The position numbers and the translations under genes are program-made. From Streptomyces durmitorensis (GTDB lineage: Bacteria; Actinomycetota; Actinomycetes; Streptomycetales; Streptomycetaceae): DNA of 64,000 nt. Numbering within the stretch: the stretch's first letter is position 1; each line of letters starts with the position of its first letter. The notes under the pieces were generated by a model. The model was not told where the DNA came from and did no database searches. It saw only the letters and a list, made by a program, of their open reading frames with translations. The DNA lies in assembly GCF_023498005.1 (NCBI RefSeq), contig NZ_CP097289.1:2666001-2730000 (forward strand), written 5' to 3'. Shown here in pieces: positions 23,402-30,580 of this stretch.

Positions 23402-26400
23402 TTACGGGTGGGCGGGTACGGCAGCGAGCAGGCGGGTGAGCATGCTGCGCAGTGGCGCGTACAGGGCGCGGACGATGAACTGCTCCTCCGCGGTCGTCGT
23501 GCCGCCGTCGAAATACGGGTCCAGGACGGCGAGGACGCTGTGCAGCAGACTGGATTCGGGGGTGTCGGGCCGCGCCGGTACGGCGCCGCGGTTGGGGGCG
23601 AAGGCGGCGTCGACGAAGACCACTCGGGCCGGTACGCCACCGCGTACCAGTCGCCCGATCACCTGCCACAACAGGACCAGCATGTCCCAGGTGACCTGTT
23701 GCCGTACATCGTCGTCGAGACGGCTCCACGCCATCGAACGGGCGAGTACCTGGTACCAGTACGAACGGGCGAGGCGGCGGAACTCCTCCGCTCCTTCCTC
23801 GACGGTGGGTTTTCCCTGTACCAGGGTGGCGAAGTCACCGCCGGTAACGGCGCGGACGACCCAGTCGTTGACGGCATTGACGGCCAGGTGGAGGTCCTCT
23901 GGGTGCGGATGGGGCCGTGCCAGGAAGTAGACCGTGCCGATGGCCGCCTCGTCGTCCTCGTTGAGGATGTTGTGGCCGCGTTCCAGCGCGAGCAGGGGCG
24001 CCACCAGGATGTCCGCCTCGAGGTCCTTCAGGTGCTCGACGTCGCCCCGGCGCAGTGATCGGGCGTGGTAGGCGGACGGCGCCTCGTCCTCCGCGGTGAT
24101 CTCCTCGTCGTCCGACACCAGGCACAGCACCTTGTTGCGCCAGCGGACGTTGAGGTTGTGCAGTGTGTCGGCCACCACACGTGCCTCGGCATAGCTGCCG
24201 ACCAACAGAAGGATCTGGTCGCGCCCTGGAGGAAGAGAGAGCAACTCCTGCTGGAGCGGACCACCTTCAGTGACCTCGTACTCGTCTCCGCCCTCACCTA
24301 GATGGCACGCGATGCGGCGCAACTTCTCCGGGCGGTCGTCCGGATGAGTTCCCGACATGCGCAGTTTCTCGTCGCCGTCGTCGATGAACTCGAAGCGCAT
24401 GGAGCTCTCGTTGGCGATGCGTTCGGTCACCTCGGCCGGCGGTTCGATGACCACACCGACCGGGACGCAGACGTGGTAGCGGCTGGACGCGCCCGCCCAG
24501 CTGCTGCCCGACATGAGCAGCAAGTGGGCACCGGGCCTGCCGTCGACGGAGGTAAGATCGGGGATGGCGCGCAGCAGCTCACGTCCGATGCCGCTGCACC
24601 GGAAGAAGGTCAGTTCGCCACTGCGGACTCCGCCCTTGTCCTCACCCGGGACCCGGAACTGGAAGCCGAGCACATTGCCCATCGGCGCCTCGGGCACCAT
24701 CGGGCCGTAGTCGAGCGGCCGGCGGTACATCGTGTTGAAGCCCAGGCTGAGGGCCGCCTCGACGCGGGGCCACATGGCGTTGATCATGGCGAGCCGTGGT
24801 TCCAGGGCGCTCAGCAACAGTGTGAACTCGAAGCGCTCCGCGAGTTGCTTCCGCCATTCCTCGGGAGTCTGGGGCGGAGGCTTGGGCTTCCTGCGGCGTC
24901 CGCGCTTCTTCTCCTGTTCCTCCTCCTCGCGCCGCCACTCGTCGTACGCCTCTTGGTACTTCCGCTGCCGGTCAGCCATGTACTTCGGGTCGATGGCGAA
25001 GACCTCGTCCATGACCTCGGTGAGGCGGCGCCGGGTGTTCTCCGGGTTGCCGGTATGGAGCAGCTCGTTGAGGAGGGCGGTCAGCCGGCTGAAGTCCTCC
25101 TCCGTCCTACGGTGACGGTCACCGAACGGGTTGTCCCGGAACGCATCGAGCAGTTTCCCGAGAGCCTCGCGGGGGGCGTGATGAGGGTGGTCCCGACCGC
25201 TGTCGTCGGGGAGTTCGTAGCGTTCGTCGAGGAGCCCCAGCTGGAGCGTCCAGGCGCTGAAGTAGCCCGTCCGCACCCACTTGCGCAGCTCGTACTCGGC
25301 GACGAGCATCGCGTACAGCCGGTCGGTGGCCGCGCCTGCGGTGTTGAGGGCGGCGGCGAAGGTCTCGACGTCCCGTTCGGAGAGCTGGGTGCGTCCGCCT
25401 GCCGCGAGTTCCCGGATCTTGTGCCGGCTCAGCTGGTCGATGAGGCCCTTGTCCTCGTCGCTGGCGAGGACCACGGCAGGTGCGAAGGTCTGGTCGAGCT
25501 GCATCTGGACACGGTCGGCCTCGTCGATGATCACGAGGTCACTGCGGCGGCAGGCGAGTTCGAGGAAGCGGATGCGCTCGCCGTTCTGAGGGTGGGGCGG
25601 CGAGGCGTCGATCAGCCCGGCCGGCGTGGCCACCCAGATCGAGGCGTCGACGAGCGTGCGGGCTCCGTGGTGACGGGGGCAGACGGACCAGTACGGGCAG
25701 CTCGTCGCCCTCTTCTGCCACTCGGAGTACCGTCCGTCGCTCGGGTCACGGCGCAGGGCCGACGGGGGCCGGAGCCGGGAGCAGGGTGCCTCGCCGTAGG
25801 CGAGTGGTTCGGTCGTCGATGTAGCGCCCTGCCGTCTGACGTTGAGCAGGCAGGACGTGCCGAGGTAGGCGAAGGCAGGGTCGTCGTGGGCGAGCAGTCG
25901 GTGCTCGCCCCGGCCCGCCAGCCGGCGGTGCAGCCGCTGGGCGTGCCGCTCACGGCCGGAGGAGCCGAGCACGGGCGCGGCGGCGCCGTCGGTGTAGAGG
26001 TCGTAGAGCCGGACGAGCTTCAGCACCTCCGCGACATCGGTGACGACGACGGTGGTGCGCTTGCCCAGCTTGGCGAGATGGACGGCGATGATGTCGCGCA
26101 GTGTGCTCTTGCCGGCGCCGACGATGCCGAGCAGGTGCTGGATGCCGTCGACCGTGAAGGCGAAGTCCTCGTCCTTCCTCGCCTTGTGGAAGGTTCCGTT
26201 CGACTTGGTGGACAGGTCGAACGACCGTAGCCGCTCCAGCCACCGTGGTGCCCGGTCCTTGCCGGAGCGAGCGTGCTGGGCGTCCATCTCCGCCGCCGTG
26301 CGCTCCAGGCTCTCCCTGGTGAAGATCAGGGGCTCGCCGCCGCCCGCCGGTTCCAGGTCCATGTCGTGGGCGACGAGGGGGATGCGGGGGACGGGCGGCA

Positions 26401-26911
26401 GGTCGACGACGGCCATGGTGCGACTGACGGGGAAGGCGTGCGGGCCCTGACCCGCGACCGGCAGCCGCTTGCCCGCCAGCGGCGGTGCGGCACGCAGCAG
26501 TTGTTCGTAGACGGAGAAGCGGTCGCCGGCGACGGAGAGGTCGCGGCGGGCAGCGGGTGCATCAGCGTCCGGTACGTCGTACGCGCGCACCCTGGGGTCG
26601 AACCTCTGGTAGGTGTCCAGCGCATCGAGCCAGGTACGGCTCCGGCGCAGCGTCCACAGCGAGTACCGGGCGATACGCAGGGTCTTCGCCGCATCGGATG
26701 GCAGCGGTGCCCGGTGCGCCTCGGCGAACCCGTACCCGCTGAACAGCACCCAGGCGCTGCCCGCGGGGCTGCCCGGCATCATCTTCTGCTGGAGGTACAG
26801 GCCGAGTTCGACCTGGCAGAGGGCTTCCAGCGCGGGCTGGGGCACGGAGGACCCCAGAAATGCTTTGAGCGCGTTGAACACGTCGGTCAAGGGCGGGGTG
26901 ATGCTACGCAT
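23402..26911 (-). CDS. DinG/XPD-type superfamily 2 helicase of the pPIWI-RE system
   Basis: A 1,169-residue helicase. Walker A is GIVGAGKST (262-270), Walker B VIIDEAD (near 450) and motif VI QVIGRLVR (near 1090). Between motifs I and II, four cysteines (TSC, APC, TSCPYWSVC) stand where DinG/XPD helicases carry a 4Fe-4S cluster. Residues about 675-720 are a highly charged, basic/acidic helical insert. The 260 residues before Walker A have no recognisable motif and fit the extra N-terminal module of pPIWI-RE helicases. ATG 26911 overlaps the upstream stop by 8 bases, with GGAGAAGG as ribosome site; the longer ORF to 27853 is rejected. It should unwind DNA or an R-loop for the PIWI and nuclease partners. 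Confidence 0.87.
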   Translation of the reverse strand: MRSITPPLTDVFNALKAFLGSSVPQPALEALCQVELGLYLQQKMMPGSPAGSAWVLFSGYGFAEAHRAPLPSDAAKTLRIARYSLWTLRRSRTWLDALDTYQRFDPRVRAYDVPDADAPAARRDLSVAGDRFSVYEQLLRAAPPLAGKRLPVAGQGPHAFPVSRTMAVVDLPPVPRIPLVAHDMDLEPAGGGEPLIFTRESLERTAAEMDAQHARSGKDRAPRWLERLRSFDLSTKSNGTFHKARKDEDFAFTVDGIQHLLGIVGAGKSTLRDIIAVHLAKLGKRTTVVVTDVAEVLKLVRLYDLYTDGAAAPVLGSSGRERHAQRLHRRLAGRGEHRLLAHDDPAFAYLGTSCLLNVRRQGATSTTEPLAYGEAPCSRLRPPSALRRDPSDGRYSEWQKRATSCPYWSVCPRHHGARTLVDASIWVATPAGLIDASPPHPQNGERIRFLELACRRSDLVIIDEADRVQMQLDQTFAPAVVLASDEDKGLIDQLSRHKIRELAAGGRTQLSERDVETFAAALNTAGAATDRLYAMLVAEYELRKWVRTGYFSAWTLQLGLLDERYELPDDSGRDHPHHAPREALGKLLDAFRDNPFGDRHRRTEEDFSRLTALLNELLHTGNPENTRRRLTEVMDEVFAIDPKYMADRQRKYQEAYDEWRREEEEQEKKRGRRRKPKPPPQTPEEWRKQLAERFEFTLLLSALEPRLAMINAMWPRVEAALSLGFNTMYRRPLDYGPMVPEAPMGNVLGFQFRVPGEDKGGVRSGELTFFRCSGIGRELLRAIPDLTSVDGRPGAHLLLMSGSSWAGASSRYHVCVPVGVVIEPPAEVTERIANESSMRFEFIDDGDEKLRMSGTHPDDRPEKLRRIACHLGEGGDEYEVTEGGPLQQELLSLPPGRDQILLLVGSYAEARVVADTLHNLNVRWRNKVLCLVSDDEEITAEDEAPSAYHARSLRRGDVEHLKDLEADILVAPLLALERGHNILNEDDEAAIGTVYFLARPHPHPEDLHLAVNAVNDWVVRAVTGGDFATLVQGKPTVEEGAEEFRRLARSYWYQVLARSMAWSRLDDDVRQQVTWDMLVLLWQVIGRLVRGGVPARVVFVDAAFAPNRGAVPARPDTPESSLLHSVLAVLDPYFDGGTTTAEEQFIVRALYAPLRSMLTRLLAAVPAHP

Positions 26912-28049
26912 CGTCCTTCTCCTCTCGCCGGGCCTGTCCCAGGTCGGGCACGAGGTCCATGGGGGCGGTGAGCACCAGCCGGTCCCGCAGGAGCGCGGGA
27001 AGGGCGTCGGTGAAGGCCTGCCGGTAACCGTCCCGTCCGGCGAGCGCGTCGGGGACCACGACGAGGGTGCGGTCCGCGAGGGGTGTGTGGTCGGTGAGAT
27101 GGGCTGCGAGGAGCGCCGGCTGCAGGCGGTCGTACACCTGGATGTCCACGATGCGGGGGCCGGTGTCCCTGAGCCGGTAGGCGGGCAGAAGACCGGGCAG
27201 GGTCTCGTACGCGACTCCGGCGCGCTCCAGTGCCTCCCGGGCGGCTTCGTCGGTGCGGTGCGGCAGTACGACGTACCACCGCAGCGAGCGCTGCAGGATC
27301 CACGCCTGGTCCGGCTCACGGATGAGCCGCGGAGGGGCGTCGCGCGGGCAGTCCTCCCCCTCGCACCAGACTTCCGCGCCGGAGCCGGACGGTCCGGGTA
27401 CGGGCACGGCACTGTTCCGGGGCAGCGCGGGGAGCCTGCACGAGGGGCAGTACAGGAAGTCTCCGTCGACGAGCAGGAACTCGGGCAACGGACCGTAGAG
27501 GCTCTTGACCCGGCTCCAGACCGCCCTGTTCCAACCCGGCGCGAAGCGGTCCTGCTGGTGGACGACCGGGTAGCGCGCCAGGAACGCCCGGCACTGCCGG
27601 TAGCGCTCCTCCGATCCACTCCGCGCGTGCAGGTCCCCGAGGAGCGCGCGGGCGTGTGCCGCCACGCCTCCGTCCAGTCCGTGCGAGGCCACCTCGAGAC
27701 ACGACCGGGTCGGCATCTGGCCGACCCGGTGCACCAGCGTGGTGCCCGGCGAGACCAGGGAGGAGGGGACCGCGAGGAGTGGGTCGTCGGACGGCCTGGT
27801 CCGGCACCACTCCCACAGTTCCGGAAGACTCCTCGGCGGCACCTCCCCCGCATCGAGGCAGCGCATCACCGTGTGATCCAGCGCCCGCTGGGCGAGGGCG
27901 GGATAGGGCAGGGCGAAGGAGCGGAGCCCTTGGACCTCGGAGAGAGCCACCACCATGCGGGCGAGTTCGCCGAAGAGGTCGCTGCCCACGCCCTCGGGCA
28001 CCTCGCTGGCGTCCGACCGATCGGCCCGGCCGGCCGGCCCCGCCCTCAT
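26904..28049 (-). CDS. Zinc-ribbon, restriction-endonuclease-like protein of the pPIWI-RE system
   Basis: A 381-residue protein. It has a four-cysteine zinc ribbon, C201-P-S-C204 and C229-EGED-C234. A C-terminal alpha/beta part (about 285-370) contains IVDIQVYD (301-308), where D302-I-Q304 could stand for the (D/E)xK element of a REase fold with Q replacing E. Position and composition match the third gene of pPIWI-RE islands, described as a zinc ribbon joined to a REase domain. ATG 28049 overlaps the stop of the upstream nuclease (ATGA), and its own stop overlaps the helicase start. Catalytic competence cannot be judged from sequence alone. Confidence 0.7.
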   Translation of the reverse strand: MRAGPAGRADRSDASEVPEGVGSDLFGELARMVVALSEVQGLRSFALPYPALAQRALDHTVMRCLDAGEVPPRSLPELWEWCRTRPSDDPLLAVPSSLVSPGTTLVHRVGQMPTRSCLEVASHGLDGGVAAHARALLGDLHARSGSEERYRQCRAFLARYPVVHQQDRFAPGWNRAVWSRVKSLYGPLPEFLLVDGDFLYCPSCRLPALPRNSAVPVPGPSGSGAEVWCEGEDCPRDAPPRLIREPDQAWILQRSLRWYVVLPHRTDEAAREALERAGVAYETLPGLLPAYRLRDTGPRIVDIQVYDRLQPALLAAHLTDHTPLADRTLVVVPDALAGRDGYRQAFTDALPALLRDRLVLTAPMDLVPDLGQARREEKDDA

Positions 28050-29608
28050 GCCGCGGCCTCGCTGACGGACGACGCCGTGCACCAGCGGGCCACTTCGCAC
28101 CGCTCGCAGGAGCGTCCGGGCCGGGCCGCGTACTGGTCGTCACCGTGCCAGTCGGCCACCATCGCCCGCAGTACCTTCTCGGCAGTGACCCGATTCGCCG
28201 GGGCGAAGGGATCGATGATCTCCAGGTCGGCGCCGCCGGGGCGCAGCACCTCTAGCTCGACCCGGGCGCGGAACGGTTCACCGCCCAGGTCACCGCGGGC
28301 GATCAGCACGACGGCCAGGGCCAACTGCGGATAACGCTCCAGCAGGGGGCGGTCGGACCGCCGGTCGGTGACGGAGGTCTTAGTCTCGCGCCACACCCAT
28401 GACCCGGCATCCCGGTAGAGCAGGTCGGGCGCGGCCAGGACCACCACGTCGGCGGTGGTGTCGTGCCGCACCACCCGGGGCTCGGTCCGCACATCCGTGC
28501 CGTCCCCGACGTACCGCAGCGGGCAGACCGCGGCGTGCCGCCGCAACAGCAGGGCGCCGAGTGCGCGTTCGTCTGAGGGCAGGTCGAATCCTTGTGGGAC
28601 CCACTCCTCGGGGACCTCGACCGTGCAGGGCCGAGGCGATCCGTGGGCGTGCCGTTCGGCGAGGTAGGCATGCAAGGCCCGGCCGCGCTCGGCCGTCACC
28701 TCGCGTTCGACGGAGTCCGCCGTGGGCAGGTGCAGCCGGCGCATGTGGTCACGCGCCGGGCAGGCTCGGTAGGCCCGCCCGCTGGTGACCGACCAGGTGC
28801 GGCGGGGCCGGTCGTGCGCCTCGATGCCCAGCAGTCCGGGCGCTGTGCGCAGGGCCGGGCACACCGACAGGTAGGGGCATCCGCCACAGGCGGACCCCGG
28901 GCGGTATTCCCGTCCGTCCAGTACGCCGGCCAAGGCGGCGGGACCGTGTTCGCGGTACCGGGCGCGCGCCTCTTCCCGGCTTCCCGCGAAGAGCTCCCGC
29001 GTACGGCCGTCGAAGAGCGCGAACTCCACGATCCGTACGTGCTCCGGCGGCGGTCCGGGGGCGCCCTCGGCCAGCACCAGGGCGACGGCCGCGGTGAAGC
29101 CGTCGGGCGGCAAGTCCCGCAGGCGGTGCACGGGCAGACGAAGCTCGCGGTAGGCACCGTCCGGGGAAGCCAGGCAGCGGCCCCACACGGTGAGGCGGTA
29201 CTCCTGGGCGTCGCGCGGGTCGGGACCGGACGGCCGGTAACGGTACGTCCACGGCTCGGGCACCTCGTGCAGGGGACGTTCCGGGTCGAGAGGGAAGGCC
29301 GACTCGTACATCTGCACGCCGTGCTCCGACCAGGTCCGCAGACCGTCGTGCAGGGGCCCGGTACGTGTCCGAGGCGAGCTGCCGGCAGGCCCCGAACGGA
29401 TGTCGCAGGCAGCCATGAAGGGGCCCAGAGCGAAGTGCTCCAGCCTCTCACGGCGGCGCGGTACGGGGTCGGTGGTGTGGTAGCCGCGGGTCTTGAGAGC
29501 GTCAGCGGCGGGGCATCGGAACTCTCCCCCCTTGAACATTCCGGCGGATACCGTGATGACGTCGGACGTGCGGGTCACCCCGTCGGGAGGCAGCCATGGC
29601 TGTGACAT
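28046..29608 (-). CDS. PD-(D/E)XK nuclease (RecB/Cas4-like) with two cysteine clusters
   Basis: A 520-residue protein. In the C-terminal half, C283 (YRACPARDHMRRL) followed by D395 (APDLLY), E408-T-K410 (WRETKTS) and C501/C504/C510 (CERCEVARWC) form the RecB/AddB/Cas4 arrangement: one cysteine before and three after the nuclease core, expected to hold a 4Fe-4S cluster. A second similar cluster, C241/C244/C250 (CGGCPYLSVC), ends the N-terminal half, suggesting a duplicated but degenerate domain there. ATG 29608 has GGAG 7 bases upstream. It is the first gene of the pPIWI-RE operon and overlaps the next by ATGA. I know of no standard place for such a nuclease in pPIWI-RE islands. Confidence 0.8.
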   Translation of the reverse strand: MSQPWLPPDGVTRTSDVITVSAGMFKGGEFRCPAADALKTRGYHTTDPVPRRRERLEHFALGPFMAACDIRSGPAGSSPRTRTGPLHDGLRTWSEHGVQMYESAFPLDPERPLHEVPEPWTYRYRPSGPDPRDAQEYRLTVWGRCLASPDGAYRELRLPVHRLRDLPPDGFTAAVALVLAEGAPGPPPEHVRIVEFALFDGRTRELFAGSREEARARYREHGPAALAGVLDGREYRPGSACGGCPYLSVCPALRTAPGLLGIEAHDRPRRTWSVTSGRAYRACPARDHMRRLHLPTADSVEREVTAERGRALHAYLAERHAHGSPRPCTVEVPEEWVPQGFDLPSDERALGALLLRRHAAVCPLRYVGDGTDVRTEPRVVRHDTTADVVVLAAPDLLYRDAGSWVWRETKTSVTDRRSDRPLLERYPQLALAVVLIARGDLGGEPFRARVELEVLRPGGADLEIIDPFAPANRVTAEKVLRAMVADWHGDDQYAARPGRSCERCEVARWCTASSVSEAAA

Positions 29609-29641
29609 TTCATGCTCCATTTCCGTACGGAGGAAAGGTGG

Positions 29642-30550
29642 ATGGCCGTGAGGGCAATCGAGGAGGTCGGCGATGTGGAAAGGCGCTACGAAGTGCTGGA
29701 CATGGTCGGCGACGGCGGCCAAGGCGACCTTTTCCTCGGGCGTGACCGCAACAGCGGGCAGAAGGTGGCGTTGAAGCTTCAGAAGGCCCGGGACCTCGGA
29801 CCCGAGAGCGATTTCCACTGGGCCGGCGATGAACTCCTCAAAGAGGGATCACGCATGATGATGCTGACGGGAATCCAGGAGATTCCCGAAGTCATCGCCA
29901 CGGGGACACACCGGCGACGCCGGTGCCTGGTCATGGAATTTGTCGAAGGGCACCAACTGCAGAAGGTCCTGTCGGCGGCCCTGCCGGTTAAGGATCCTGG
30001 GACCGTTGCGGCCGTCATCGGCCAACTGTGCGAAATTCTGATAGAAGTCCACGACCGGAATCTGGTGCACTGCGATCTCAAGCCCGAGAACGTCATCGTG
30101 CAGCCGGACGGCCGTCTCCGGCTCATTGACATGGGCCACGCGGTCGTGGCGGATCAGGAGACGGAATGCGCACGCGGCACGCGCGGCTGGGCCTCCCCCG
30201 AGCAGTCCGACGCGTGCCCGTCAGGTCTGACGCGGCAAGCGGACATCTTCGCACTCGGCTGCATCCTGCTGGAGATGACCGTGATGCGCCTGCCCTACGG
30301 CGGACAGGACGAGCGGGCGGAAGAGGGCACCCCGGTGCTGCCGGCCGACCGGCTCGCCAAACTACCCCCGGAGTTCGCCTCCCTGGCGCTGTGGATGGTC
30401 CGGTGGAAGGCGGAGGAGCGCCCCGCGGATGTCCGTGAAGTGTTCGATCGGCTCCGCTGCTACCTACCCCAGCTCGGCTCGCAACGGCCATCGAAGCCCC
30501 TGCGCCCGGACCCGACCGAGTACTACCGCACTCATCCGCCCCGGCTTTGA
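29642..30550 (+). CDS. Soluble Ser/Thr protein kinase
   Basis: A 302-residue Hanks-type kinase: glycine loop GDGGQG (23-28), lysine K45 (VALKLQ), catalytic loop HCDLKPEN (143-150), DMG in place of DFG (163-165) and SPEQ for APE. There is no transmembrane segment or PASTA/sensor domain, unlike PknB types, so it is cytosolic. Only 33 bases separate its ATG (29642; GGAGG upstream) from the divergent nuclease start, so the two promoters must overlap or reach into coding sequence. The tight divergence suggests joint control with the pPIWI-RE operon. Its target is unknown; a kinase as sensor, licensing factor or toxin is known from other defence systems. Confidence 0.92.
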   Translation: MAVRAIEEVGDVERRYEVLDMVGDGGQGDLFLGRDRNSGQKVALKLQKARDLGPESDFHWAGDELLKEGSRMMMLTGIQEIPEVIATGTHRRRRCLVMEFVEGHQLQKVLSAALPVKDPGTVAAVIGQLCEILIEVHDRNLVHCDLKPENVIVQPDGRLRLIDMGHAVVADQETECARGTRGWASPEQSDACPSGLTRQADIFALGCILLEMTVMRLPYGGQDERAEEGTPVLPADRLAKLPPEFASLALWMVRWKAEERPADVREVFDRLRCYLPQLGSQRPSKPLRPDPTEYYRTHPPRL

Positions 30551-30580
30551 CGGTGAGCCGACGGCCGCCGACCGGGCGGG

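Noticed and set aside
23371..23640. N-terminal extension of the pPIWI-RE ORF
   Set aside because: The extension is Ser/Pro/Arg-rich, overlaps the helicase C-terminus out of frame, and the GTG at 23370 has an ideal AGGAGG site.
26912..27853. N-terminal extension of the helicase ORF
   Set aside because: It is antisense-like, overlaps the zinc-ribbon gene in another frame, and the ATG at 26911 has a good ribosome site and the usual overlap with the upstream stop.
28046..29608. Nuclease considered as a CRISPR Cas4
   Set aside because: The cysteine pattern is Cas4-like, but there is no array, cas1 or cas2 in the window and the operon partners are of the pPIWI-RE type.
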